A stretch of 64,000 nt of DNA from Candidatus Omnitrophota bacterium (GTDB lineage Bacteria > Omnitrophota > Gorgyraeia > Velamenicoccales > Velamenicoccaceae), in NCBI GenBank assembly GCA_003451585.1, contig DMEU01000015.1, positions 33,089 through 97,088 on the forward strand, read 5' to 3'. Below, piece after piece: positions 1 to 8,824 of the stretch; positions within the stretch are counted from its first letter, which is position 1, and every line of letters begins with the position of its first letter. The notes beneath the pieces were generated by a model. That model made no database searches and had not been told where the DNA came from. It worked only from the letters and a program-made list of their open reading frames with translations. Both the position numbers and the translations under genes were made by a program.

Positions 1-184
1 GGCAACGCATAGGGTTTTCTAAAAGACGTATGATGCGGGAGGTGCTTTTTCCTTCCTGCTTAAGCCGTTTAAGTTTTATGGCATCCAGCGAAAAAAGGGC
101 TGTCTCCGACCCTGAAAAGAACGCCGACAGGAACAGAAAAACAACCAAAAGCACCAACTTGAGGGCAAGAACGGAAGTGAACAT
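1..184 (-). CDS. CNNM/HlyC-CorC family membrane protein, N-terminal fragment
   Basis: Reading the minus strand from an ATG at 182-184 gives about 61 residues before the window edge. They form one hydrophobic helix followed by the sequence FFSGSETALFSLDAIKLKRL, which is characteristic of the CNNM (DUF21) transmembrane domain that precedes CBS and CorC-C domains in putative ion transporters (known for the family). An AAGG box lies about ten bases before the ATG. The gene starts only 5 bases after the stop of the YggT gene, so the two are probably one operon. The remainder lies outside the window. Confidence 0.75.
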   Translation of the reverse strand, partial: MFTSVLALKLVLLVVFLFLSAFFSGSETALFSLDAIKLKRLKQEGKSTSRIIRLLENPMRC

Positions 185-189
185 ATTTT

Positions 190-492
190 TTACCTTAAGC
201 GAAGGCTCACATCAAGGAGCGTGCGGACCAGGAAAGACTTCAAAAACATAATCGCCAGGATAGCGATAATAGGTGATATATCAATACCTAAATTAAGGGA
301 TAAAGGCAGAAGGCGGCGTATCTGATAAAGGATCGGCTCCGTAACCGACTGTAGCACGCGCACAATAGGATTATGCGGGTCCGGATTGACCCAACTGATA
401 AGGGCACGAATAATGATAAGCCAATAGAAGACCGTCAGGCCTACCTCTAAGACCTGCGCTATCGCTGCAAGTAAATTAGCAAATATGAACAT
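190..492 (-). CDS. YggT family integral membrane protein
   Basis: 100 residues, close to the usual size for half-length YggT proteins. Two hydrophobic stretches (about residues 5-30 and 68-90) flank a central segment containing ALISWVNPDPHNPIVRVLQSVTEPIL, which matches the YggT signature of W(V/L)NPDP-N-(I/P) followed by T-EP. Family members are small inner-membrane proteins of uncertain role, linked to osmotic shock resistance or to cell-division/cytoskeleton loci. An AAGGTG ribosome site lies five bases before the ATG. It is followed directly by the CNNM-type gene. Confidence 0.85.
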   Translation of the reverse strand: MFIFANLLAAIAQVLEVGLTVFYWLIIIRALISWVNPDPHNPIVRVLQSVTEPILYQIRRLLPLSLNLGIDISPIIAILAIMFLKSFLVRTLLDVSLRLR

Positions 493-505
493 TAAACACC
501 TTAAT

Positions 506-571
506 GTGTCCGCCTAAAGCGGATATCAAGCGAAATCCGCCTACGGCGGATCAAACACCTCCGGCGGACAC
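506..571. repeat. nested palindromic element between YggT and HAD genes
   Basis: A perfect 9-base inverted repeat (gtgtccgcc at 506-514 and ggcggacac at 563-571) encloses a second hairpin at 535-551 (atccgcc, loop tac, ggcggat) and a further cggat/ccg-rich half. It fills most of the 128-base gap between the HAD phosphatase stop and the YggT start. The nested form resembles REP/BIME-type palindromic units rather than a simple terminator, and no uridine run follows. It could also stabilise or end the upstream transcript. Confidence 0.7.
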
Positions 572-620
572 TATATCTTTATAACAAATAGCTGCGGCAT
601 GGTCAAGGCATAAGGTAAAA

Positions 621-1268
621 TTATCCGCAATACCCCATGAGCTGTTTTAAGTCTTTGAAGAGACGTGCCGGCTTTGCTTTTTTCAGCTCTTGCAGGCGGC
701 TGGATCCTGTAGCAACGGCTATGGTATCTATGCCGGCGCGCCTGCCTGTTTCGACATCTAAGGCCATATCGCCAACGTAAACAGCATGGACACGGGCCAA
801 ATGGAACATTTTAAGCAGCGTATTCAAGATCAACGGGTGGGGTTTGGCAAAATCAAGCTTATCAGCGCACAAGACCTTATCAAAAAGAACATCGATCTTT
901 AGCCGGCGCAATATGATGCGCGTAAAACGGCTCGGCCTGTTGGTGGCTATGGCGGTTTTAATACCTTGCGACTTCAGGCAAAGCAGGAGACTCTTGGCAT
1001 GCGGCATAAGCCTGATATTTTTTCTGAGGCTTTCGGCGTGGTGCTTGCGATAAACGCGGAGGGCGCGCGCAAGGTCCTGGCGCCTCACGAACGGCCTGAT
1101 CAGATCGGTATCCCCCCATCCCACCGCCCTTATGATCTCATCTCTGCTTACAACGGGATACCCCATCTTCTTCATTGTAAAATTGAAACTTCGGATAATA
1201 GCCGGATAGGCATCGACCAACGTCCCGTCGAGATCGAAGATGAAAAGTTTTTTTTGTTCGACCGGCAT
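621..1268 (-). CDS. HAD-superfamily phosphatase, phosphoglycolate phosphatase-like
   Basis: 215 residues with all four HAD motifs: FDLDGTLVDAY (nucleophile and acid/base Asp, residues about 10-20), AIATNRP (motif II Thr), the lysine in FAKPHP, and VGDMALDVETGRRAG (motif IV acidic pair). The helical cap between motifs I and II places it in subfamily I, the Gph/PgmB-like group. The substrate cannot be read from sequence; 2-phosphoglycolate or a sugar phosphate is plausible given the nearby glycan genes. An AAGGACG site precedes the chosen ATG. A strong hairpin terminator separates it from the preceding secreted-protein gene. Confidence 0.85.
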   Translation of the reverse strand: MPVEQKKLFIFDLDGTLVDAYPAIIRSFNFTMKKMGYPVVSRDEIIRAVGWGDTDLIRPFVRRQDLARALRVYRKHHAESLRKNIRLMPHAKSLLLCLKSQGIKTAIATNRPSRFTRIILRRLKIDVLFDKVLCADKLDFAKPHPLILNTLLKMFHLARVHAVYVGDMALDVETGRRAGIDTIAVATGSSRLQELKKAKPARLFKDLKQLMGYCG

Positions 1269-1295
1269 CCGTTCGTCCTTGAAATGCTTGTTTTG

Positions 1296-1328
1296 ACAAA
1301 AAGGGCGGGATAGACCTTAACCCCGCCT
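1296..1328 (-). terminator. rho-independent terminator after the DUF5666-like gene
   Basis: On the minus strand a ggcggg/cccgcc stem (plus-strand arms 1304-1309 and 1322-1327) is followed at once by a run of five T. It lies just after the stop of the gene at 1344 and before the HAD gene start, so it fits an intrinsic terminator for the minus strand. Confidence 0.75.
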
Positions 1329-1343
1329 GAGTCAATAACCCTC

Positions 1344-1925
1344 TTATTCTACCGCTTCATCGCCATAAGATACTGAATTCACTTGCGGACCATCATCAAG
1401 CGACGGCATTACCGTTGATGGCAGGGCTTCTGTCTCTGCCATATCCGGTACGATCTCCTCAACCGGCGCTTCAGGCACTAAAACAGCCTCAGGTTGCTCT
1501 TGCTCATCCTTTTTCTCTACCACGATAAGCCCTGCTACATTATCGCCGTTTAAGATCTTGTAATCTACGGTCACGTGATCACCCGGCTTTATCTGACCCA
1601 AGTCTGTTACATTTTCAAGGAGCGTCTTATCATCTATTTTTAAAACAGTCTGGACCTCTTCATAGGTATCGTAATCCAGGCGCTGGATGGTCAACTGCTT
1701 ATTATCGCTATCGACAGAGACGACCTCTCCCCATACCCATTCGGATCTTTCTTCCATTGCCTGCTCTACAGGGGCCGCGACGATCTCCTGTTCGGCGGGG
1801 GTCGAAACGATCTCCTGTTCGACCGCGGCTAAACCGGCTTCCTGCTCTTCTTGAGCAAAAGCAAAAGGCGCAACAACCATGAACAATGCGATACCCAAAA
1901 CAAACGCGCTTCTTAAAACAGACAT
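1344..1925 (-). CDS. small secreted protein with an OB-like (DUF5666-type) domain
   Basis: 193 residues. An N-terminal signal peptide (residues 1-24, cleavage after AFA) is followed by a Gln/Glu/Ala-rich spacer with the repeated phrase EQEIV-APVEQ. A central beta-rich segment (about 62-130) has GEVVSVDSDNKQLTIQ ... IKPGDHVTVDYKI, typical of small OB-fold domains such as DUF5666, and a low-complexity acidic Pro/Glu/Val tail follows. A GGAGG site precedes the ATG. It is probably periplasmic; the function is unknown. The repeats in the spacer look like an expandable linker. Confidence 0.65.
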   Translation of the reverse strand: MSVLRSAFVLGIALFMVVAPFAFAQEEQEAGLAAVEQEIVSTPAEQEIVAAPVEQAMEERSEWVWGEVVSVDSDNKQLTIQRLDYDTYEEVQTVLKIDDKTLLENVTDLGQIKPGDHVTVDYKILNGDNVAGLIVVEKKDEQEQPEAVLVPEAPVEEIVPDMAETEALPSTVMPSLDDGPQVNSVSYGDEAVE

Positions 1926-1939
1926 ATGAGACCTCCTTT

Positions 1940-2980
1940 TTAAAACTCTAACCTCAACTTTTCAGCCAATTCCGCGCAAAGCCTGTGGGCCATGCGTGTA
2001 GAGCCCTGCGACAGGCCATTGCAACCACAGCTTGTAGTGATCAAAGCGCCGTTCTTCAATAAACCCGGGCACTTCCTTAAAATATCAAATAGCTTCCCAG
2101 CCAAACCAGGGGCCAAGAGAGCCTCTTCACTCGTAGGCACAATGCCTACAGCAGGTATCCCGCCGCGTTTTAAAAATGAAGAAAGCGGTTTTTCATAAAG
2201 AAGAAGCTTGTCTAAGTAACCGAACGCGTCAAAATTAAGTATGTCGACATCCGTCTCCATGACCATCTCCCAATCTGTATTGCCGCAACAATGGATACCG
2301 GCTAAGGCGCCATTATCATGTATAACTCTTACCACATGATTTATCTTTTCGATTATGACTTCCCGCGGCAGGGAACACTGGCTTGTGCCCACTGCCACAA
2401 GATACGGTTCGTCGACAAAAATGATCACCTTTGCCCCGGAGTGCGCCCTCAGGCGGCGGATGACCCAGGAGGCCTTCATCGCCAAAAAATGCGGCAACAG
2501 GTCGCTCAACTCGGCATTGAAAATAATGGGGTTCTTGTTCTCATCGGAAAGCGACAACCCTAAGCTTATGGGCCCTATCACCTGCGCCTTGGCCCAGCCC
2601 TGCCAATTCAATCCGCTCAGGCGCTGGGAAAAAATATGCAAACCCTCGGCGTACTCCCGGCTGACGGCGAAATAATCCACATCGGCGCTTTGTGTCTTGT
2701 TAAAACAATCTTCCAGTTGTGCGACATAAGATTCGCTTACTGTATCTACCCAGACGCTCTTTGTGGCCTCATCAAGCATAAAACCCGGGAACTTTTCGCA
2801 GAATTGGACATACATATTTTCTGAAAACGCCCGCCTTGGCAGTTGCGGCCAAAACGGTATGTGGGAGCCGAGGACGTCGAAAACAAAATCAAGCGCGCCC
2901 AAGGCATCGCCATATGGCAGGCTTCCTACGCCGGTAGCTAAAAAATTACCTTTGATATCGCTTAACAGGCTGTTTGTCAT
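1940..2980 (-). CDS. MetE/UROD-like zinc-dependent methyltransferase family protein
   Basis: About 346 residues. The start LATGVGSLPYGDA, the internal IHCCGNTDWEMVMETDVDILNFDA and the C-terminal TTSCGCNGLS match the cobalamin-independent methionine synthase C-terminal barrel and related UROD-fold methyltransferases. The His/Cys in HCCGN and Cys in TSCGC are the expected zinc ligands. Being half the length of MetE, it is likely an MMP/core-MetE type enzyme using a methyl donor other than folate (inference). A GTG at 2992 overlaps the LacI stop as GTGA, but the ATG at 2980 has an AGGTGA box eight bases upstream and is preferred. It is translationally coupled to the LacI-type regulator. Confidence 0.7.
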   Translation of the reverse strand: MTNSLLSDIKGNFLATGVGSLPYGDALGALDFVFDVLGSHIPFWPQLPRRAFSENMYVQFCEKFPGFMLDEATKSVWVDTVSESYVAQLEDCFNKTQSADVDYFAVSREYAEGLHIFSQRLSGLNWQGWAKAQVIGPISLGLSLSDENKNPIIFNAELSDLLPHFLAMKASWVIRRLRAHSGAKVIIFVDEPYLVAVGTSQCSLPREVIIEKINHVVRVIHDNGALAGIHCCGNTDWEMVMETDVDILNFDAFGYLDKLLLYEKPLSSFLKRGGIPAVGIVPTSEEALLAPGLAGKLFDILRKCPGLLKNGALITTSCGCNGLSQGSTRMAHRLCAELAEKLRLEF

Positions 2981-2988
2981 TGGGTTGA

Positions 2989-3993
2989 TCACCTAGGCGG
3001 CTTTACGGAGTCACGGATAATAAGCTCGCATGACAAGAGGCTGCGCCTTATCTCCCGTCCCGGGTCCTGCATCTTCAAATACACTTCTTTTACTGCCGCC
3101 TGGGCCATTTCTTTTAAAGGCTGGCGCATCGTCGTCAGGGCGACCGGGCCGTAAAGGCATACTGGATCGTCGTCAAAACCTATGACCGAGATATCATCCG
3201 GCACCTTGACGCTGTTTTCCAGAAAAACGCTTACCGCTTCCATAGCCATATCGTCTGAAGAGACGAAGACAGCCGTAGGCCGCACGGATAGTTCAAGCAG
3301 CTTATGAGCTGCGTCGCGCGCTGATTTACGGGAATAATCGCCTTTTAATATATAGTCTTCCCGTACAGTGATACCTGCTTTTTCTAAGGAAAGCCTGTAC
3401 CCTTCAAGCCTTTGAAGTGCGGCCTGGCTCATAAGGTCTCCTGAGATAAAAGCTATCCTTTCATGCCCCATATGCAAAAGATATTCCGTAGCGGTCTGCG
3501 CGCCTTTGACATTATCTACGCTGATGCTGGAGATCTCCAGCTTCGGATCAAAATAATTCATGACCACGACAGGTATGCCAAGGTTTGAAAATTCCTCCAC
3601 ATGGGCCATGTTACTTATTATGTCGGCAAATACTACGCCCCCTACGGCAGCGATATTTATAGGAGTTTTCCCGTCCGTAAGATGCATCAGCAGGTCTGCC
3701 CTCAAAGAGTCGCAGGCGATGGCCGTGCTGCGGAATATCTCCATAGCGTAAAAAGAATAAAATATCCCCTCGTAGCGCGGGATCTCCAATCCTATAGTGT
3801 TGTTGGACCCGCTGGCAAGGCGCTGGGCCGAGATATTCGGCTTGAATTTAAGCCGCTTTACGGCATCTTCCACGCGGCGGCGGTTTTCTTCCTTAACGGT
3901 AGGAAATTTATTTATGACGCGCGAGACGGTGGTTATGGAAACCCCTGCCAGGCGCGCCACATCCTCTATACCGGCAACTTTATTTTTTACCAT
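2989..3993 (-). CDS. LacI/GalR-family transcriptional repressor
   Basis: 334 residues. The N-terminal helix-turn-helix GIEDVARLAGVSITTVSRVI and the hinge helix ISAQRLASGSNNTIGL are classic LacI/GalR. Residues about 65-330 form the periplasmic-binding-protein-like sensor domain with the usual VVVMNYFD, GHERIAFISG and VSSDDMAMEA blocks. It most likely senses a sugar released by the upstream glycan cluster (inference). An AGAGGATC ribosome site precedes the ATG, and its stop overlaps the next reading frame. Confidence 0.92.
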   Translation of the reverse strand: MVKNKVAGIEDVARLAGVSITTVSRVINKFPTVKEENRRRVEDAVKRLKFKPNISAQRLASGSNNTIGLEIPRYEGIFYSFYAMEIFRSTAIACDSLRADLLMHLTDGKTPINIAAVGGVVFADIISNMAHVEEFSNLGIPVVVMNYFDPKLEISSISVDNVKGAQTATEYLLHMGHERIAFISGDLMSQAALQRLEGYRLSLEKAGITVREDYILKGDYSRKSARDAAHKLLELSVRPTAVFVSSDDMAMEAVSVFLENSVKVPDDISVIGFDDDPVCLYGPVALTTMRQPLKEMAQAAVKEVYLKMQDPGREIRRSLLSCELIIRDSVKPPR

Positions 3994-4017
3994 ATCTGGA
4001 TCCTCTCGAGAAAGCTA

Positions 4018-4046
4018 AAGCCCGCGGGTTATGGCCGCAGGCTTTT
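4018..4046 (-). terminator. hairpin downstream of the coiled-coil protein gene
   Basis: The plus-strand arms aaagcccgcgg (4018-4028) and ccgcaggcttt (4035-4045) pair at ten of eleven positions around a short loop. The hairpin lies just after the stop at 4084 and before the LacI start, and short T runs flank it. It may be a weak intrinsic terminator or attenuator. Confidence 0.5.
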
Positions 4047-4083
4047 AAGATCTCTTATCTGTTCAATAAACGCCGCGATGGAC

Positions 4084-5307
4084 CTAGCTCACCATATCCC
4101 CGATTTTGATCTTTGCGCCGGATGTAACATTCTTGATATCCGCCGCGGAGATCTCTTTTCGGGTCTGGATCACTTCAACAGTAGCTATTTTTTGCGTATT
4201 GCGGTAAATGGAATACGTGTGGCCTACCTTGGCCCCGTCTTCCTCGCCCATATCGATTATTACAAAATTATTCTCTTCATTTATAGCCAAAACCTGGCCG
4301 GCTGTCGGGGCTTTTTTCCCGCCGCCTGAGTCTTCAGATGCTTTAACCACTATGGGCTGCAACTGCACGACACGGCTGTCTCTTGCGCTGACTTCCTTGG
4401 TCTGTGCGCGGACCTGCTTTATATCATCCTTGACCTGAATTATCTGGTCTACGCGTTCCTGCAGGATATTATCCAATTCAGAGAGCCTCTTTGCCAGCAC
4501 TTCGCGTTCCTGCTGTAAGTCCACGAGCCTGGTCTCAAGAGAGCTCTTCTTATCACCTAAGGCCATAAGCCGGCTCTTGAGCTCAAAATTCTCCGAGCGA
4601 AGATTTATCAATTGCTCGCTGATAGCCTTCTTGTCTCTTTTTTCTCTGACAAGGTCCTCGGAAAGCGTCTCCGCCAATTTTTCATTATAGACGAGCCGGC
4701 GTTCAAGGTCCACCTTGCTATCCAAGGTGGTCTTTAACTGCAGCTCAAGTTTGCGGCCCTCTTCCATGGCCTTCTCGGTCTTTAACTGCGTATCGGACAA
4801 CTGACTGTTGAGATTCTTTGCCTCGATCTCAAGCGAGGCCTTTTCCCTTAAGATGTTCGCCCAATAGGCATCATCCGTCGGAGCTCCGGCAACGGTTATA
4901 GGCATGGACGTCACGGCAGCCTCATCTTGCGAGACCCCGGACTTTTTCAACTTAGATACTTCGTCTTCCAGCTCTTTTTTCTGTTTGGCTAAGTCCTGGA
5001 CCTTTTCTACAAGTGCGGCGCGCTCTTTGGTGACAAGGTCGAACTTGCCTTCGAGGCCTTCGCGTTCTTTGGCGAGTGAATCAAATTTAACGCGCAGATC
5101 GCCGAACTCGGCATCCACCTTTTTTTTAGCCGCGAGTACTGAAGACAACTGCTGGCCTAAAGATTGTTTTTCGGTCTGCCATTCTGTTTCTTTCTGGGTG
5201 AATTGATTGCGGAGGGATTTATTGACGTTGTTCAATTGGAAGGCAATGACCAGCGCTATAGCGCACAAAGCTGCGAGTCCGACGAGCAGAATTTTTATCT
5301 TGTTCAT
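4084..5307 (-). CDS. membrane-anchored long coiled-coil protein with C-terminal beta domain
   Basis: 407 residues. A single N-terminal hydrophobic helix (about 5-25, ILLVGLAALCAIALVIAF) is followed by heptad-rich coiled coil for most of 27-310, broken near residue 130-155 by a Ser/Pro/Thr-rich stretch. The C-terminal 75 residues are a small beta domain (GQVLAINEENNFVIIDMGEEDGAKVGHTYSIYR) like those at the end of MreC-like or cell-envelope scaffolding proteins. A GGGAGG site precedes the ATG. Probably an envelope-spanning structural protein; no enzyme motif is visible. Confidence 0.6.
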   Translation of the reverse strand: MNKIKILLVGLAALCAIALVIAFQLNNVNKSLRNQFTQKETEWQTEKQSLGQQLSSVLAAKKKVDAEFGDLRVKFDSLAKEREGLEGKFDLVTKERAALVEKVQDLAKQKKELEDEVSKLKKSGVSQDEAAVTSMPITVAGAPTDDAYWANILREKASLEIEAKNLNSQLSDTQLKTEKAMEEGRKLELQLKTTLDSKVDLERRLVYNEKLAETLSEDLVREKRDKKAISEQLINLRSENFELKSRLMALGDKKSSLETRLVDLQQEREVLAKRLSELDNILQERVDQIIQVKDDIKQVRAQTKEVSARDSRVVQLQPIVVKASEDSGGGKKAPTAGQVLAINEENNFVIIDMGEEDGAKVGHTYSIYRNTQKIATVEVIQTRKEISAADIKNVTSGAKIKIGDMVS

Positions 5308-5392
5308 TACACCTCCCTATTTGCATTCAAGATTACCATATAACTGGAAGGTGCGCAAGAAAAATTTGCGTCTTTTTAAAATATTACCCCTT

Positions 5393-5423
5393 CTCTGCCA
5401 GTAAGTTAAGAGTTTTGGCAGAG
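5393..5423 (-). terminator. inverted repeat directly after the ROK regulator stop
   Basis: Perfect 8-base arms ctctgcca (5393-5400) and tggcagag (5416-5423) flank a 15-base loop, two bases beyond the ROK stop codon. No uridine tract follows on the minus strand, so it may be a transcript-stabilising hairpin rather than a true terminator. Confidence 0.4.
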
Positions 5424-5424
5424 G

Positions 5425-6633
5425 TCACTCACCGACCTCGGCAAAAGTATGGCGTATAATAAGGCTGGCAGCTCCTAAAGCTATGGCATCTTCTCCAAGG
5501 CGCGAAGGGATGATCTTGACCGCGCCTGCGGCCTCTTGAAAACACCATTCGCCTACGGCCTGGCGTATCTCTTCGATCAAGGCGATACCGGCCTGCTCTA
5601 TACCACCGCCTATTATGACCATCTGGGGATTTAAAAGATTCACTAAGTAAGCTGTACGCACGCCCAGGCGCTGGCCGGCCTTACGCACTATATCAATAGC
5701 CAGAGGCTCGCCTTTTTTAGCGGCTTCAAAAATGGACCCCAGCGTAACCTTTTCCGGGTCTAGAGAAGCCCCTTTCTGGCCGCTCGCGTCCTTGCTCCAT
5801 TTCGAAAGCTTTAAATACTCCTCTCGGATGCCGCAATCGGCCTCCCACCTGTCCAAAAAGTACGGTGTCTGCCTCCTGTCGCTATGGATAGCTACCTCGC
5901 CGGCGCATCCTGAATATCCGCGATAGATCTCATTATTAAGCATCAGGCCGCAACCCACCCCTGAGAACATATAGACCAGGTCCTTTACGTCGGATTCCAG
6001 CGCCAGCCACTGTTCGCCAAAACAGGCGACTGTGGCATCGTTCTCTATCACGACAGGGTATCGGAATTCACGCTCAAGGATATCTTTCAAAGGAATAGTA
6101 ACATCGACATAATGATAACTGTCACCTACACGCTCAGGCCAGCGGACTTTTTCCCGCCTGGAATCGACCACTCCGGCTATGCCTATCCCTATGCCGCGTA
6201 TTCGCGGCCGTTCGTTCTTGGCGCGGTCCATAAGCTCGCCGGCGATCTCGAGGATGCTGTCTACGACCTCTTTGACATGGCAGCCGGCCTTGTCTTTCTT
6301 GACCTTGTGAACGATACGGCCGCTTAGGTCCGTCACCACGCCAATCGTGTTAAGGAGATTTACGCCGATACCCATCGTATACCCGGAAGAAGCGTTCAAA
6401 TCCAATAAGAGCGGCCTGCGTCCGCCCTTGGATACATCAAATTCTTTTTCAAAGACTATCTTCTGGTGCAAAAAATCATCGACGTAATTCGATACCGTCA
6501 CGACGTTTAAGCCTATAAGACCTGAAATATCGGTCTTGCTTATCGGGCCGCGACGCCTTATGGCATCAAGGATAAAAAGATTTTTCCTGGCGCGCTCGCT
6601 TAAGTTCTCTCCCTTGAAATATGATTCTTTCAT
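5425..6633 (-). CDS. ROK-family transcriptional regulator
   Basis: About 402 residues from the preferred ATG at 6633, which overlaps the stop of the GH116 gene as ATGA and has AAAGGATC upstream; a longer frame to 6702 would overlap that gene by 73 bases. The N-terminal winged helix (ILDAIRRRGPISKTDISGLIGLNVVTVSNYV) precedes a ROK sugar-kinase-like domain with VVIENDATVACFGEQW and GSGxG-like VYMFSGVGCGL blocks. The usual ROK zinc motif CxCGxxGC is absent (only DCGIREEY remains). It is likely a sugar-responsive repressor (NagC/XylR type) of the adjacent glycan genes, with little kinase activity expected. Confidence 0.85.
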   Translation of the reverse strand: MKESYFKGENLSERARKNLFILDAIRRRGPISKTDISGLIGLNVVTVSNYVDDFLHQKIVFEKEFDVSKGGRRPLLLDLNASSGYTMGIGVNLLNTIGVVTDLSGRIVHKVKKDKAGCHVKEVVDSILEIAGELMDRAKNERPRIRGIGIGIAGVVDSRREKVRWPERVGDSYHYVDVTIPLKDILEREFRYPVVIENDATVACFGEQWLALESDVKDLVYMFSGVGCGLMLNNEIYRGYSGCAGEVAIHSDRRQTPYFLDRWEADCGIREEYLKLSKWSKDASGQKGASLDPEKVTLGSIFEAAKKGEPLAIDIVRKAGQRLGVRTAYLVNLLNPQMVIIGGGIEQAGIALIEEIRQAVGEWCFQEAAGAVKIIPSRLGEDAIALGAASLIIRHTFAEVGE

Positions 6634-8813
6634 TGATCCTTTATCTTTAAGAACTCTTCGATCTTTTTGTCTTTTTTGGCCAGCGCAAAAAGTACGGACC
6701 ATATTACCATATTGCGCATATAGTGGTCCCCAAAAATATAGCTGCCGTCGGAAGCCGAATACATATCCGGCTGGTTCCAGGGGTTTAACATATTTTGCGC
6801 GGCGTTATCCCAGGCCTTTTTGGCAAGTGCCAGCCCCTCGGGCCTTAAACCCTCGTAAATGGCCAGGCTTGCAACACTATATGTTATACCGAACCAGATG
6901 TTCTCCGACTGCGAGTTCGACTTGTCCTTCTCCGCTCCAGGCAATACCGCATTAACCACGCCGAATGGGGAGACGGAACCGTTGAGCTCAAAGATGGTCA
7001 AAAGGGCGCGCTTTACCTTATCCTGTGAAACTATATAACCCAGGCCGAGCAAATGCGCTATCCACTGTCCGGTCAGCTGTGCCGCCATACAGGCAGCGCT
7101 TGCTTTCTGAAGCTTAACCTGATGCAACAACTGCTGTTCGCTCAATCCCTCTTTAGCGTTATTATACGTTATAAAGTACTTTTTATTCCATAATTTTTTC
7201 TCGAAACTGGCCTGCCCTTTTTTAAACCATAGCTGGGCCTCCTGCTGCATATCGCTATCCTGCATCAAACCCGATATCTTCTCCAGGCTAAGCAAGCTTG
7301 CCAGAAAAATACCGGATGTATATGAACTAGTCCCATGAAAACCCCAAAGGTCGAATGTCTGGTCAGCTCCTTCATTGTCCGGTAGAAAATCCTTGTTCTT
7401 ATCAGTTGCGGCAAGCCAGTAGAACGCCTTTTTTATAAATGGGTACATCTTCCTTAAAAAACCTTCATCACCTGTAAATAGGAAATCGCGCCAGCATAAA
7501 AGGATGAATTTGGAATTAAGGTCTTTCCAGAGAAGGCCGTTGGTGCTATTGGACGCCAGGTCGCTCCTCTTATACCCCAGGTCGTGCGGGACATACCCTT
7601 GCGGGCGCTGCGCTTCGGCAAATTCAACCATCTCTTTTAATTCTAAATTAGGAAAGAACACGGCCAGGGGCAAAGAGCCATAGAACCTCACGTCGAGTGT
7701 GCCCAATAGGGGGCAGCATTGAGGCGACTCAAAAATACCGAACCTGTTCCTCTTGGTCCATAGGCTGCCGGAAACTATCGGGTAGAGATTGTTCGCCAAC
7801 GCGTCAAAAAGCCAGGGGTCCAGCTTTAAGGCGGCCAGCTCTTTCTGCCATGCTTTTGTCCCGGCATAAAGAGAAGCGAGCCTGCCTGATACAGCTCCGA
7901 CAACTTCCCCCACATTCCTGAAGTTGGCCTCATACATATGGCCTTCGCCATAATTCGGGAAATACCAGGAAAGGACGAATGTTATAGTAGCGCTCGTTTT
8001 AGGCTTTAGCTCGACCTTGGCGGCCAAGGCCCCTGCGGCCTGAAAACTCTCTGATTGCACAACCCGCTCTGTATTGGCATTCGGCAAGACCCCGCTATCG
8101 GCAAAATGAGACCAGCATTCACCAAGCGTCTCACTCGACTTATCAAAGACAAAGTGCCTGGCCTGCATATTCCATTCGCCTAAATACGAGGCCTCAATAC
8201 GTTTATCTTTTAAGATGCTCAAGGCCATTTCTCCTGCGCTCGGGTCGGAGCTCTGAGCCTTCTTATTATAAAAATACAGGCTGAGGGCATCCTTGGAATC
8301 CGCAATCTGGTTAAACCTGCCCACAGCCCATTCGCCTATGATATTGCGGCCCACACCTAAAAGGGAAACGGTGATCGCGCGCGAAAATGGATTAGTAACC
8401 TTAAACTTAAAGATCGCGCACGGCATACCGGAGTTTTTCTCGTCGCCGCGCACAAAAGGCGAAAAGGCCTCCAACGCCACGCTGACCGGAAGCTCATCAT
8501 CCTGATAATCCAACGAGGCGAACGGGAATACGCCGCGGAACTTGATCGACTCGACGCCTGCTATGCCCGATACGCCCGGCGTCTGGAGGAGCCTGGCTAT
8601 CTTTTTACCTTTATCCTTGACGAATATGCCAAAGTGAAAACCCGGAATACCCTTAATGCCTTTTGGATCGCTGCTTTCAAGAGGCTTGTGGGTATTGTTT
8701 AAGAAAGTAAAATTATCGATCACGCCGCTTGGAAAGATCTCCAGCTTGCCGGCGCCGATGCCGCCGAGCGGCACGCCTGATTTAACATTCTGGTCTGAAG
8801 TATATATTGGCAT
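6630..8813 (-). CDS. GH116-like glycoside hydrolase (DUF608/GBA2 type), cytoplasmic
   Basis: 727 residues without a signal peptide. The start GVPLGGIGAGKLEIFPSG is the conserved GH116 N-terminal signature. The catalytic (alpha/alpha)6 barrel shows FESPQCCPLLGTLDVRFYG, where the Glu aligns with the family nucleophile, and GADQTFDLWGFHG, where the Asp aligns with the acid/base. The C-terminus NMVIWSVLFAL is typical. Known members cleave beta-glucosides or beta-xylosides. It is translationally coupled to the ROK regulator. No clear ribosome site is visible; a perfect palindrome occupies the leader. Together with GH94 and the symporter it suggests intracellular breakdown of imported beta-linked oligosaccharides. 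Confidence 0.85.
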   Translation of the reverse strand: MPIYTSDQNVKSGVPLGGIGAGKLEIFPSGVIDNFTFLNNTHKPLESSDPKGIKGIPGFHFGIFVKDKGKKIARLLQTPGVSGIAGVESIKFRGVFPFASLDYQDDELPVSVALEAFSPFVRGDEKNSGMPCAIFKFKVTNPFSRAITVSLLGVGRNIIGEWAVGRFNQIADSKDALSLYFYNKKAQSSDPSAGEMALSILKDKRIEASYLGEWNMQARHFVFDKSSETLGECWSHFADSGVLPNANTERVVQSESFQAAGALAAKVELKPKTSATITFVLSWYFPNYGEGHMYEANFRNVGEVVGAVSGRLASLYAGTKAWQKELAALKLDPWLFDALANNLYPIVSGSLWTKRNRFGIFESPQCCPLLGTLDVRFYGSLPLAVFFPNLELKEMVEFAEAQRPQGYVPHDLGYKRSDLASNSTNGLLWKDLNSKFILLCWRDFLFTGDEGFLRKMYPFIKKAFYWLAATDKNKDFLPDNEGADQTFDLWGFHGTSSYTSGIFLASLLSLEKISGLMQDSDMQQEAQLWFKKGQASFEKKLWNKKYFITYNNAKEGLSEQQLLHQVKLQKASAACMAAQLTGQWIAHLLGLGYIVSQDKVKRALLTIFELNGSVSPFGVVNAVLPGAEKDKSNSQSENIWFGITYSVASLAIYEGLRPEGLALAKKAWDNAAQNMLNPWNQPDMYSASDGSYIFGDHYMRNMVIWSVLFALAKKDKKIEEFLKIKDQ

Positions 8814-8824
8814 AAGATAAATTT

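Noticed and set aside
3601..4329. 242-codon plus-strand frame
   Set aside because: It lies antisense to the LacI and coiled-coil genes, has no ribosome site and no fold; a shadow of minus-strand coding.
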